Source of the DNA: an uncultured Collinsella sp.
GTDB taxonomy: Bacteria > Actinomycetota > Coriobacteriia > Coriobacteriales > Coriobacteriaceae
Direction: 5' to 3'
DNA: 43,617 nucleotides
Assembly (NCBI GenBank): GCA_900544645.1
Contig: UQWG01000012.1
Coordinates: 1-43,617, forward strand
A program made the translations under genes and the position numbers. Of the stretch, positions 1 to 9,050 are shown in pieces (position 1 is the first letter of the stretch; the number at the start of each line of letters is the position of its first letter). The notes under the pieces are model-generated. The model was not told the origin of the DNA and ran no database searches. It saw only the letters and a program-made list of their open reading frames with translations.

Positions 1-41
1 CACTAAAGTAGGCACAAGCTGAATACCGATTCCAAGGATAG

Positions 42-163
42 TTGCGGTGGAATAGTTCCTGGATGCCGGGGTTTTGGCGGAAATCAGGAACTATTTCACC
101 GCAATTGAGGAGGGGTGGGGTGGATGGCGGGGTAGCTAAAAGAGCTCCGTCCCTAATTAGCTA
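42..163. repeat. Hairpin repeat family A, copy 1
   Basis: Arms at 42-60 and 86-104 are near-perfect inverted repeats built on TTGCGGTGRAATA and TATTTCACCGCAA, with a loop of about 25 nt. A second small stem (GTAGCTAA at 131-138 with TTAGCTAC near 157-164) follows and overlaps the stop codon of the minus-strand gene ending at 153. A related composite occurs at 25706-25825, again just beyond the stop of a minus-strand gene. It probably acts as a 3' end structure or is a small interspersed element; no transposase is nearby. Confidence 0.7.
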
Positions 164-563
164 CTTGGGCTCGGTCGATGTCCATGCTGGCGATTAGGTT
201 GATGTTGGTGTTGAGGAGGTTCTCCAGCACGATGTCGCCCATGCGGATGGGGGCGTCGACGACCACGCCGCGGATGAGGGCCATGGCTTGGGCATGGAGC
301 GCCAGTGGGATGGCTTCGGCCGTGCGCACGGGGAGCAGTGCTTCGTCGCCGCCGGATACGGCCACGGTCGTGGTGAGCACGCGCATGGGGCAGGTGAGCT
401 CCTGATGTGCGAACTTATCGCCGCGCGGGCAGTTGTTGCCGGTTACGGAGCGCACTTCCACCACGGCGCCATTGGCGTCGCACTCCACCTCTACGGTCAG
501 AAGGCACTCGGATGGGCAGGTCGTGCAGTTGAACTGCAGCGTTTCGATCACGTTATCGCTCAT
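153..563 (-). CDS. DUF1667 domain protein, predicted Fe-S accessory subunit
   Basis: This 136-residue protein has an N-terminal cysteine cluster (CTTCPSEC, then a cysteine in NNCPRG, then TCP), the hallmark of the DUF1667 family, which is thought to bind an iron-sulfur cluster. In other anaerobes the family sits next to a GlpA/GlpO-like dehydrogenase and an FAD/NAD oxidoreductase, exactly as here: it starts 3 nt after the stop of the upstream flavoprotein, so the three are co-transcribed. A GAGGAGG ribosome site lies about 9 nt before the ATG. The likely role is electron transfer in a three-subunit soluble or membrane-associated dehydrogenase. The specific substrate cannot be read from this subunit. 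Confidence 0.88.
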   Translation of the reverse strand: MSDNVIETLQFNCTTCPSECLLTVEVECDANGAVVEVRSVTGNNCPRGDKFAHQELTCPMRVLTTTVAVSGGDEALLPVRTAEAIPLALHAQAMALIRGVVVDAPIRMGDIVLENLLNTNINLIASMDIDRAQVAN

Positions 564-566
564 AGT

Positions 567-1913
567 CTATGCCTCCTCGACGGGATCGACGGACAGGAAA
601 ATTTCGCTAGCACCTAGGTCGAGTGCGCGCTGAATCACCTTTGCCGGCAGTGGGAAGCTTTCCATAACGCTCGGCTTAAACGTGCGGACCTTGCCGGCGA
701 ACAGTTCCTCGCCGTCGGCCAAGATCCTCACGCGGGCGGCGTCGACGGGTCGGCGCACGCGGAAATTGAGCTTGGTGAGTGCCACAGCCGTAATGCGTCC
801 CGGCAGCGCGTAGCCCGCGATGCCGGCAGGGGAGATCGTGAGCTCGCAGTCCGGAACGGTGCCCGCGCCGGTCCCCAGCGCGTACGCCGCTGCAGCTGCG
901 CCAGCCTTCTCGGACTCGGTCGTCACGTTGTCGGCCAGGTCGTGCACGTGCAGCACGTTGCCACAGGCAAAGATACCCGGCACGCCCGTTTGCAGGCTCT
1001 GGTCCACCACGGCGCCGCGCGTGCGTGGGTCAAGCTCTACGCCCGCGGCAACCGAAAGCTCGTTCTCGGGAATCAAGCCCACCGAAAGCAGCAGTGTGTC
1101 ACACGGAACAATGCGCTCGGTCCCCGGAATGGGCGCCAGGCGCTCGTCGACCTGGCTCACCTCGACGGCTTCCACGCGGTCGTGCCCGATCACTCGCGTG
1201 ACCGTGGTAGACAGATGCAGCGGAATGTCAAAGTCGTTCAGGCAGTTCTTGACGTTGCGGCGCAGACCGTTGGCGTACGGCATGAGCTCGTACACGCCCT
1301 CGACCGAAATCCCCTCGAGCGTGCAACGACGTGCCATGATCAGCCCGATATCGCCCGAACCCAAAATGACGGCGCGCGAGCCGGGCTTGAGATTTTCGAT
1401 ATTGATGTATCGCTGCGCCAGGCCGGCCGTAAACACGCCGGCGGGACGACTACCGGGGATCTTGATCTCGCTGCGGGTGCGCTCACGGCAGCCCATGGCA
1501 AGGACGACCGCGCGTCCGGCGAGCTGCATCATGCCGGCAGGGCTCATGAGCGTGACGGTATGGACCGCGGTGTCTTCCGTAGGCTCGCCTGAATCGATCC
1601 CAAGCACCATACTGTCCAAGAACAGCGCAATGTCGGTTGCGTGCACCTGGTCGATAAAGCGCTGCGCGTACTCGGGACCGGTGAGCTCCTGTTTAAAGTG
1701 CGACAGGCCAAAGCCGGGGTGGATGCACTGGCGCAGGATGCCGCCCAAGTGCTGCTCGCGCTCCACGATGGCCACGCGTGCGCCTACCTTATGCGCGGCC
1801 ATCGCGGCCGCCATGCCGGCAGGTCCGCCACCGATGACGACCACGTCGAAGGCCTGCGTAGGTACCGCCTCAACGGCATCGCTATCAATCGCGCTCGATT
1901 TGAATTCCGCCAT
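567..1913 (-). CDS. FAD/NAD(P)-dependent oxidoreductase, middle gene of glp-like trio
   Basis: A 448-residue two-dinucleotide flavoprotein. The FAD Rossmann motif GGGPAG is at residues 28-33, a second nucleotide motif (LGSGDIG) lies near residue 185, and a C-terminal FAD motif (GIFACGNVLHVHDLADN) is near residue 315. Length and layout match the pyridine-nucleotide-disulfide oxidoreductases that accompany GlpA/GlpO-like proteins, where they are believed to pass electrons to or from NAD(P)H. No CxxC redox-active disulfide of thioredoxin reductase type is visible near the FAD site. The ATG at 1911-1913 is 1 nt from the upstream stop, with an AAGGGGG site inside the upstream coding region, indicating coupling. 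The physiological acceptor is unknown. Confidence 0.9.
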   Translation of the reverse strand: MAEFKSSAIDSDAVEAVPTQAFDVVVIGGGPAGMAAAMAAHKVGARVAIVEREQHLGGILRQCIHPGFGLSHFKQELTGPEYAQRFIDQVHATDIALFLDSMVLGIDSGEPTEDTAVHTVTLMSPAGMMQLAGRAVVLAMGCRERTRSEIKIPGSRPAGVFTAGLAQRYINIENLKPGSRAVILGSGDIGLIMARRCTLEGISVEGVYELMPYANGLRRNVKNCLNDFDIPLHLSTTVTRVIGHDRVEAVEVSQVDERLAPIPGTERIVPCDTLLLSVGLIPENELSVAAGVELDPRTRGAVVDQSLQTGVPGIFACGNVLHVHDLADNVTTESEKAGAAAAAYALGTGAGTVPDCELTISPAGIAGYALPGRITAVALTKLNFRVRRPVDAARVRILADGEELFAGKVRTFKPSVMESFPLPAKVIQRALDLGASEIFLSVDPVEEA

Positions 1914-1914
1914 C

Positions 1915-3375
1915 CTAGAGTACCCCCTTCAAAGATCCCTCAACGAGCCACGAGCCAGTGTCCTCCAGCAGTACTTCGTTGGGGTCGCACCCCAGCTCGC
2001 GGGCAAGAATCGCCACCACGCGACTCTGGCAAAAACCGCTCTGGCACCGACCCATGCCGGCACGGCAGCGGCGCTTGACGCCCTCGACCGAAACCGCGCC
2101 TGGGCGGCGTCGGATCGCGGCCACGATCTCGGCCTCGGGCACTGTCTCGCAGCGGCATACGATCTGCCCCCACGCGGGATCGGACTCGATCAGCTCCTCC
2201 TTGCGCGCAAGCGGTGCGCGGTCAAAGTCGTCCGGCGCACGGCGGACGGGATCCCAATCGGCGCGCTCGTGCAAAGCAACGCCCGCCTCACGCATCACAA
2301 GCTCCATGCGCTCGGCAATGGCCGGCGCGCTCGCCACACCCGGCGACTGAATGCCCGCCGCCTGGAAAAGCCCCGGCACCACGGCCGACTGTCCAATAAA
2401 GAAGTCGTTCGTTCCCTGAATGATCGGACGCCCGCCGGCAAATGCGCGCACCACGCGGCGCGTATCCAGATCGGGCACCAGCTTTCGCGCGCCGGTCAGC
2501 AGCGCGTTCACATCGCTCGCATAGGTCTGCGTGTCGCCCGGCTCGCGCACGGCAGCCGTGGCGGTGATCACGGTGTTGCCATGCACGGTGCCCGTCACGA
2601 TAACGCCTTTCGACACCGGCGTCGGCACGGGGTAGAGCGGCATGAGCGTGCGCGGCTCCTTGTCCAGCACCACGATGTTGCCCTGACGCCAGACCATCTG
2701 GAACTCCTCGGCGCCCGCCATATGCGAGATGTCGGCGGCGCCGTTGCCCGCGGCGTTGATCAGATAGCGGCAGCGCACATCGCCGGTGGGCGTTGCCAGC
2801 GTAAAGCGTGCAGCTCCGTCGGAAGCCTCGCCGGCAACCTTAATCGCCTCCACCGGCGCAGACCGCATAAACGTCACCCCGTTGGCCACGGCGTTCTCCA
2901 TCGCGGCGATGGCAACCTCAAACGGGTCGACAAAGCCAGTGGAGGGGCACCACAACGCGCACGTTGCATCGGCACTGGCGCGCGGCTCTAATTCGTGGAT
3001 GCGGTCGGGTCCGACGATTGACAGCTCGGGCACACCGTTGGCCACGCCATTCTTGCTCAGCTGCTCCAGGTGCGCGCGGTCCTCGTCGTTAAAGCCCAAC
3101 ACCATCGACCCGGTGCGGCAGAACAGAAAGCCCAGCTCCTGCGCCCACGTACCGTACAACTCGCAGCCACGAGCGTTGACCTGTGCCTTTACCGTGCCCG
3201 GTGCCGGATCGTAGCCGGCGTGCACCAGGCCGCCGTTGGCCTTCGACGCGCCCAGTGCAATATCGTTAGACGCCTCGACCACGCAAATGGACAGGTCAAA
3301 CCGCACGAGCTGCCGCGCGATGGCGCATCCGGTGATGCCCGCGCCCACGATGGCGATATCAAACGTTTCTGTCAC
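1915..3375 (-). CDS. GlpA/GlpO-like FAD-dependent dehydrogenase with BFD-type Fe-S domain
   Basis: 486 residues. The N-terminal DAO-type FAD domain carries GAGITG at residues 11-16 and follows the glycerol-3-phosphate dehydrogenase / L-2-hydroxyglutarate oxidase pattern. The C-terminal BFD-like [2Fe-2S] domain has cysteines at 407, 409, 437, 444 and 449. This architecture is typical of anaerobic GlpA-like proteins, which oxidise glycerol-3-phosphate to dihydroxyacetone phosphate. No glycerol kinase or facilitator gene is in the window, so another 2-hydroxyacid substrate remains possible. The start is a GTG at 3375 preceded by GGGAGG; the first Met-Thr-Glu residues read directly into the Rossmann strand. 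It is first in a three-gene operon, with a dyad TTGAC-N5-GTCAA 18 nt upstream as a possible operator. Confidence 0.87.
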   Translation of the reverse strand: MTETFDIAIVGAGITGCAIARQLVRFDLSICVVEASNDIALGASKANGGLVHAGYDPAPGTVKAQVNARGCELYGTWAQELGFLFCRTGSMVLGFNDEDRAHLEQLSKNGVANGVPELSIVGPDRIHELEPRASADATCALWCPSTGFVDPFEVAIAAMENAVANGVTFMRSAPVEAIKVAGEASDGAARFTLATPTGDVRCRYLINAAGNGAADISHMAGAEEFQMVWRQGNIVVLDKEPRTLMPLYPVPTPVSKGVIVTGTVHGNTVITATAAVREPGDTQTYASDVNALLTGARKLVPDLDTRRVVRAFAGGRPIIQGTNDFFIGQSAVVPGLFQAAGIQSPGVASAPAIAERMELVMREAGVALHERADWDPVRRAPDDFDRAPLARKEELIESDPAWGQIVCRCETVPEAEIVAAIRRRPGAVSVEGVKRRCRAGMGRCQSGFCQSRVVAILARELGCDPNEVLLEDTGSWLVEGSLKGVL

Positions 3376-3392
3376 AGTGCCTCCCAGACGAG

Positions 3393-3407
3393 TTGACAGG
3401 CCGTCAA
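3393..3407. promoter_or_regulatory. Dyad operator candidate for the flavoprotein operon
   Basis: TTGAC, five bases, GTCAA lies 18-32 bp upstream of the GTG start on the minus strand. Its position just before the ribosome site suits a repressor or activator site, but the cognate regulator is unknown and the motif occurs only once here. Confidence 0.3.
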
Positions 3408-3541
3408 TAAGACTATCCTACGGTCCGCACACCCTCAGTGCGGCGGCATTGCGGCGAATAGCCCCGCAACACCCGCCAACGGCAGGCGAGAGGAGACCCG
3501 GCAATGTCGACAACCTCGTCTGCCGACAACTACGGCAACCG

Positions 3542-3606
3542 TTCGTCTCGATCTGTAACAGTTAGACGAGGATTTGGGTCCCAGATGTTACAGATTGAGA
3601 CATTTG
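3542..3606. repeat. Hairpin repeat family B, copy 1
   Basis: An inverted repeat with arms GTCTCGATCTGTAACA (from 3545) and TGTTACAGATTGAGAC (3586-3601) around a 25-nt loop containing GATTTGGGTCCCA. It is followed 17 bp later by a second copy in the same orientation. It lies in the 406-bp gap between divergent genes and has no coding potential. Confidence 0.75.
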
Positions 3607-3622
3607 CCATGCGGGTCCTCCG

Positions 3623-3687
3623 TTTGTCTCGATCTGTAACATCTAGACCTGGATTCCGCTCCCACCTGTTATAGATTGAGATGTTTG
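3623..3687. repeat. Hairpin repeat family B, copy 2
   Basis: Arms TTTGTCTCGATCTGTAACA (3623-3641) and TGTTATAGATTGAGATG (3667-3683) surround a loop that aligns with copy 1 (GATT, four bases, TCCCA). Substitutions between copies mostly keep the stem pairable, as expected for a structured element. Confidence 0.75.
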
Positions 3688-3781
3688 TGTCCGCGCCAGC
3701 CCCGCCCCTAGCCGTGGTCCCATATAAACAAACCCCGTGGTAAACTTGACCGAACTGTTAATATTCCGAAAGGTACCCGTA

Positions 3782-4213
3782 ATGTCCAAGTACATCTCCG
3801 AGCTCATGTCGCCGCAGCTTATGGGCGTCGTCTATGCCTTCGTTGGCTTTATCATCGCCCTGTATGTGCTGTCGGTCGTCTATGTGTTTATCGACGCTCG
3901 CCGCCGCGGCGCCAGCGCCTACGTGGCATGGGGCATCATCGCCCTCATCCCGTTTGTGGGCCTCATCGCTTATTTGGTCCTGCGTCCGCACTCCTACGCG
4001 TCTGACCGCGAGGAGCAGGAGCTGGACATGGCCCTGCGTGAGCGCCAGCTTGCCCAGTACGGCACCTGCCCGCAGTGCGGCGCGCCCATCGAGAAAGACT
4101 TCGTTGTCTGCCCGGTGTGCGATACCCAGGTTCGCAACGTGTGCCCCAGCTGCCATCGCCCGCTCGATGCGCACTGGAAGGTCTGCCCCTACTGCCGAAC
4201 TCGCATCCAGTAA
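3782..4213 (+). CDS. Small membrane protein with double zinc ribbon
   Basis: 143 residues from the ATG at 3782, chosen because a GAAAGG ribosome site lies 8 nt upstream; an upstream in-frame start at 3737 has none. Two hydrophobic segments (about residues 15-40 and 48-68) resemble the phospholipase D N-terminal (PLDN) transmembrane hairpin. A short charged linker leads to four CxxC pairs (CPQC, CPVC, CPSC, CPYC), forming two cytoplasmic zinc ribbons. No enzymatic motif follows the membrane part. Function unknown; such proteins are often monocistronic. A terminator-like hairpin (4311-4339) follows the gene. Confidence 0.8.
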   Translation: MSKYISELMSPQLMGVVYAFVGFIIALYVLSVVYVFIDARRRGASAYVAWGIIALIPFVGLIAYLVLRPHSYASDREEQELDMALRERQLAQYGTCPQCGAPIEKDFVVCPVCDTQVRNVCPSCHRPLDAHWKVCPYCRTRIQ

Positions 4214-4310
4214 CGCATCCATCGCCGGGCCGGCCGCAAGCCCCGGGCACACCGCAAGCCACGCGCGCCCCACACCTCGCGCCCACACGATGAAGCATGC
4301 GTAGAAAATC

Positions 4311-4341
4311 GCCCGCCGTGCCATTAAGGTGCGGCGGGCGC
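4311..4341 (+). terminator. Hairpin downstream of the zinc-ribbon gene
   Basis: GCCCGCCG (4311-4318) pairs with CGGCGGGC (4332-4339) over a 13-nt loop, about 100 nt after the stop. Only a weak T tract follows because the thrS promoter begins at once, so its strength as an intrinsic terminator is uncertain. Confidence 0.5.
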
Positions 4342-4369
4342 TTGTATACCAAGGCAACCTGCCTATAAT
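4342..4369 (+). promoter_or_regulatory. thrS promoter
   Basis: TTGTAT (4342-4347), a 16-bp spacer and TATAAT (4364-4369). Transcription would start near 4376, giving a 5' leader of about 65 nt. No T-box antiterminator motif is visible in that short leader. Confidence 0.75.
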
Positions 4370-4439
4370 GATGCAAGTCAAAAACGCCGAGCGCATCGCA
4401 CGCACTTGCATCAGGCATCCGAGAGGAGAAAACATACCC

Positions 4440-6203
<1,764 letters not shown>

Positions 6204-6228
6204 GGCGAACTTCACAACAATTAACAAA

Positions 6229-6262
6229 GGCGACCGTCCACAAAGGGCGGTCGCCTTTTTTC
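6229..6262 (+). terminator. Intrinsic terminator of thrS
   Basis: GGCGACCGTCC (6229-6239) and GGGCGGTCGCC (6245-6255) form an 11-bp stem with one G-U pair over a 5-nt loop, followed by a run of seven T residues. Confidence 0.9.
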
Positions 6263-6275
6263 TTACCAAAATAAG

Positions 6276-6303
6276 AAAAGCCGCTGGTTGAGCGGCTTTT
6301 TTG
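6276..6303 (+). terminator. Second terminator after thrS
   Basis: AAAAGCCGCT and AGCGGCTTTTTT form a short stem with a T6 tail 14 bp beyond the first terminator. The A-run before the stem also gives it a T tail on the opposite strand, so it could act bidirectionally. Confidence 0.8.
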
Positions 6304-6410
6304 TTGCACAAAAAGGTACATTTAATGGAGCATTGCGAGCGTGGCGCGCGCAAAGAAGAGTCGTTGTATGGAGGCTTCCGGCAACGGCCTTTTGTACGTC
6401 CGTGACTGTT

Positions 6411-6632
6411 GGGTGCTATCGCGGATGACGTCATTGTTGCCTGCACTCTCGATCCAAGGATGTAATTACGGAAGTGCGGGGAAAATCGAGAACCTTCGAG
6501 CACAACGCGATTTTTAGCACCAAAACCGCAGTTCGCGGAAGCGAAAACTGGGGCCTGGTTAGCATTTCTTCGATTTTCCCCGCACTTCCGAATTTGACCC
6601 CTTGCCGCACCTTGATCACGTCTTCAAGTGGC
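6411..6632. repeat. Direct repeat family D, left copy, with internal inverted repeat
   Basis: About 222 bp that align, at roughly 80 percent by eye, with 8591-8815 in the same orientation. Inside it, 6469-6492 (CGGAAGTGCGGGGAAAATCG...) and 6566-6590 are near-perfect inverted repeats bounding a 122-bp unit. A second nested stem (GCGATTTT / AAAACCGC) sits near 6508-6530. The two copies flank the regulator gene at 7026-8408. No open frame is preserved between copies, so this is a non-coding mobile-element remnant (MITE-like) or an intergenic repeat. Confidence 0.8.
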
Positions 6633-6800
6633 TGGTTCATCGCTAATGGAGTTTTCTGCGGTGCTTGAATTGCGGTGTTGTGATTAGGGCAAAAGGCTCT
6701 TGGCTCCGGGGAGGCTCATCGCACGAAAATTCAAGTTGCTGCTGAAGTAGGGCTTGCTTCGGCAGCGCTAACAATAAGGGCGGCTCTGCTAGTCTCGGGA

Positions 6801-6838
6801 GACCGCGGCATTCGGCGGGCCTGCCGAATGCCGCGGTC
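6801..6838. repeat. Perfect 16-bp hairpin
   Basis: GACCGCGGCATTCGGC (6801-6816) and its exact complement at 6823-6838 enclose a GGGCCT loop. No T tract follows on either strand, so it is not a normal intrinsic terminator. It leads directly into the short tandem repeat below. Confidence 0.75.
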
Positions 6839-6862
6839 AGTAGCGGTCAGTAGCGGTCAGTA
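6835..6862. repeat. 10-bp tandem repeat
   Basis: GGTCAGTAGC is repeated 2.8 times in perfect register, starting inside the right arm of the preceding hairpin. Confidence 0.85.
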
Positions 6863-6913
6863 TATTCTTCGGAGCCGTTTCTCTGGGCTTCGGCGGACTT
6901 GCCAACTCGCGCT

Positions 6914-6974
6914 TGGGCACTACTCAGTAGATTACTCAGCAGTGCCCAGTAGATTACTCAGTAGTGCCCAGCAG
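6914..6974. repeat. 22-bp tandem repeat within an inverted repeat
   Basis: CAGTAGATTACTCAGCAGTGCC (6925-6946) is repeated with one change at 6947-6968 and begins a third time. The outer arms TGGGCACTACT (6914-6924) and AGTAGTGCCCA (6960-6970) are exact inverted repeats. It lies about 50 bp beyond the stop of the minus-strand regulator. No coding potential is seen. The rest of 6204-7025 contains only the terminators, repeat D and these structures. Confidence 0.8.
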
Positions 6975-7025
6975 GGGGAGGGCAGCAAACGCAATGGGCC
7001 TGTTTCCCGGCTAGGACCTGCAGCC

Positions 7026-8408
7026 TCAAACTTCGCTTGGCATCCTGTAGAACTGGTGCGGGTCTTTCGGGCTTTTCCCTACCCATTCCAACAGGCCTCG
7101 CCCGGCAAGGTCTTTCAGAGTCTTCGAGGCCGTTTTCCTACCGACATTGGACTCCCGCGCGAGGTCGGAGGTCGTGATTTTCCCCTGAGCGGCGGCAATT
7201 GCCATCGCTGCTCGTTCGCGCTCGCTGAGGAGCGGTCGGTTGTCGGCCGCGGTTCTCCTGAAGGCCGCTTTCTGTAACCCAGGACGCTCGAAGACGACGA
7301 CGGTGCTGTTGACGGTCTGCTCGAAGCGGAACCTCACGCCGGCTGCCTCGCAGGCCTCCTTGATGCGCGGTATGCCCGTGCCGTACTGCTCGATGACGCC
7401 GGCGCGGAACAGGGTGCGCGCGATCGCGGGGTTTCGGAGGCCGAACTCGCTCGCGGTACCGTCTAGGTGCTCTTGCGGCGAGTCGCCCTCGGGGAACAGG
7501 CCCGGGCTCACGATCTGGACGGTGTCCATGAACACGTTGACCTCGACGGCGGTGCCGGTGGTGTAGTCGCGGTGGCACAGCGCGTTGGCAACCGCCTCGC
7601 GGATGGCCTCGGCCGGGATCTCGGGGATCTCCTTGCGGTACATGCCCGTCTCGCCGATGACGAACTCGCGCCTGATGTTCGACGTCACGAAGTACTCGGC
7701 GAAGTCGAGCAGCTTGAGCATGGTGCCGCACTCGCGGCGCAGGTCGAGGATCTTGGCCTTGGTGTTGCCGCCCAGAAGCCCCAGCTTCATCCTGGGGTAG
7801 GTGTCGGATCCCTCGCAGAACAGCTCCACCGCGGCGTTTCTTAGGCTGCCGTCGGGCGCGACGAGGTCGAGCCTTGCCAAGGTGTCCTCCACGCCGGCGA
7901 ACCCGCCGCCCACGCGTCCGGCCCTGCCGCCGCGCGCGACGAAGTCACGCACCGCCTGCTCGTCGGCGTCGGAGACGGGCCTGCCGGACGGCAGCGAGTC
8001 CCACGGGCTACGGGCGCGCTCACGCTTGACGACCATGGCGCTCAGCTCCGAGGCCGACAGCGCTTTGTTCGAAGTCCCCACGCGGGTGAAGTAGCGTCCG
8101 TCGGCGGAGTAGGGGGCGTCGGCACCTGAGAAGGCAATTTTGATGTATCGCAGCCCATCATCGGCGTCGAGGCACTCGACCGTCGGGAACACCGCGGGCT
8201 CGATCTTGTCGGACACCCACGACGTCACCTGGCGCAGCGTTGCGTCGCTGACATCCTGGCCGATGACATCGCCGTTGTCCTTCACGCCGAAGTAGAGCTC
8301 GCCGCGGCCGTGCTTGTTCAGCATGGCGCTGATGGCTTGCAGTGCTTCTTTATGCTCGCCAGTGGACTTCTTGAACTCGACGGTCTCGCTCTCGCTGCCC
8401 AGGTTCAT
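7026..8408 (-). CDS. AlbA_2 (Schlafen-type) ATPase-like transcriptional regulator
   Basis: 460 residues. The N-terminal AlbA_2/Schlafen-like domain (about 1-120) starts with ESETVEFKKS and contains HGRGELYFGVKDNG, both typical. A middle region contains a HATPase_c_4-type fold: EAVANALCHRDY and QYGTGIPRIKEAC near residues 270-360. The C-terminal 60 residues form a winged helix-turn-helix (ITTSDLARESNVGRKTASKTLKDL). Such proteins are accessory, often genomic-island, regulators, with a few linked to phage defence or DNA binding; the target is unknown. An AT-rich TATAAT lies 38 bp upstream on the minus strand and GGGAAAGG precedes the ATG. It stands alone between two direct repeats, suggesting acquisition. 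Confidence 0.88.
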   Translation of the reverse strand: MNLGSESETVEFKKSTGEHKEALQAISAMLNKHGRGELYFGVKDNGDVIGQDVSDATLRQVTSWVSDKIEPAVFPTVECLDADDGLRYIKIAFSGADAPYSADGRYFTRVGTSNKALSASELSAMVVKRERARSPWDSLPSGRPVSDADEQAVRDFVARGGRAGRVGGGFAGVEDTLARLDLVAPDGSLRNAAVELFCEGSDTYPRMKLGLLGGNTKAKILDLRRECGTMLKLLDFAEYFVTSNIRREFVIGETGMYRKEIPEIPAEAIREAVANALCHRDYTTGTAVEVNVFMDTVQIVSPGLFPEGDSPQEHLDGTASEFGLRNPAIARTLFRAGVIEQYGTGIPRIKEACEAAGVRFRFEQTVNSTVVVFERPGLQKAAFRRTAADNRPLLSERERAAMAIAAAQGKITTSDLARESNVGRKTASKTLKDLAGRGLLEWVGKSPKDPHQFYRMPSEV

Positions 8409-8445
8409 CCGCGCTGCCTTTCCCGTTCGTTGCTTGTCTCGTTGG

Positions 8446-8451
8446 ATTATA
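8446..8451 (-). promoter_or_regulatory. -10 element of the AlbA_2 regulator
   Basis: TATAAT reads on the minus strand 38-43 bp before the start codon. No good -35 hexamer is visible at 16-18 bp, so activity may need an activator or be weak. Confidence 0.45.
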
Positions 8452-8590
8452 CCGTGGTCACCATGGGCGAAAACGTGGAAGCGCGCTTGCTTGCCTCTAC
8501 CATGTTCTCATGCGCCTTAATGCCCTTTGTGAAGAATCATCCCATTGGGAAACGGGTCCCTATGGAACGATTTTGGTATCAGGCATAGGG

Positions 8591-8815
8591 GGGCGCTATC
8601 GTGGATGTCGTCACCATTGCCTGCGCCCTCGATCCAGAGATGTAATTACAGAAGTGCGGGGAAAAATCGAAAACCTTCGAGCACAACGCGGTTTTTTTGT
8701 ATCAAAACCGCAGGTCGCGGAAGCCTAAAACGGGGGTCTGGTCAGCATTCCTTTGGTTTTCCCCGCACTTCCGAATTTGGCCTCTCGCCACATCCCGATT
8801 ACGTCTTAAAGTGGC
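8591..8815. repeat. Direct repeat family D, right copy
   Basis: About 225 bp matching 6411-6632 from GGGYGCTATCG through GTGGC. The internal inverted repeats (GAAGTGCGGGGAAAA near 8651 and TTTTCCCCGCACTTC near 8757-8771) are intact, and the nested stem GCGGTTTT / AAAACCGC is better paired here than in the left copy. Of the 8409-9050 gap, the rest shows only the two promoters described. Confidence 0.8.
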
Positions 8816-8970
8816 GCAAAAAGCCGTGTGCTCTGCTTGATTTTGCTCAGGAATTATGCCTGAGGGGTAGTGGATTCGCCTTTCTCCGCCGTGCAGCGGC
8901 ACGTGTAGGGCTCTCTGGCTCAGGCGCGAGTCGCTTCCCGTCTGAAAAAGTTCTTAAAACAGCTTTAAAG

Positions 8971-9001
8971 TTGCCTTTGGCCTACATTGACAGCGTACAA
9001 T
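8971..9001 (+). promoter_or_regulatory. Candidate pel operon promoter
   Basis: TTGCCT (8971-8976) and TACAAT (8996-9001) with a long 19-bp spacer. Transcription from here would start near 9008, after the ATG at 9006, which supports the GTG at 9051 as the true pelD start. The poor spacing suggests regulated or weak activity. Confidence 0.4.
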
Positions 9002-9050
9002 ACGCATGTTTACCATGGCAAAAGCTAAATTTGGGGAGGGGGAGCGCACG

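Noticed and set aside
820..2991. 723-residue plus-strand frame opposite the flavoprotein operon
   Set aside because: It spans the junction of two well-recognised minus-strand genes and has no known motif.
6835..6974. CRISPR array
   Set aside because: Units of 10 and 22 bp are contiguous, without unique spacers, and no cas genes are present.
6828..7277. 149-residue plus-strand frame running into the AlbA_2 gene
   Set aside because: It begins in tandem repeats and overlaps the well-supported minus-strand regulator; no homologous features seen.
9006..9008. ATG as the start of pelD
   Set aside because: No ribosome site precedes it and the candidate promoter would start transcription after it; GTG 9051 has a strong site.
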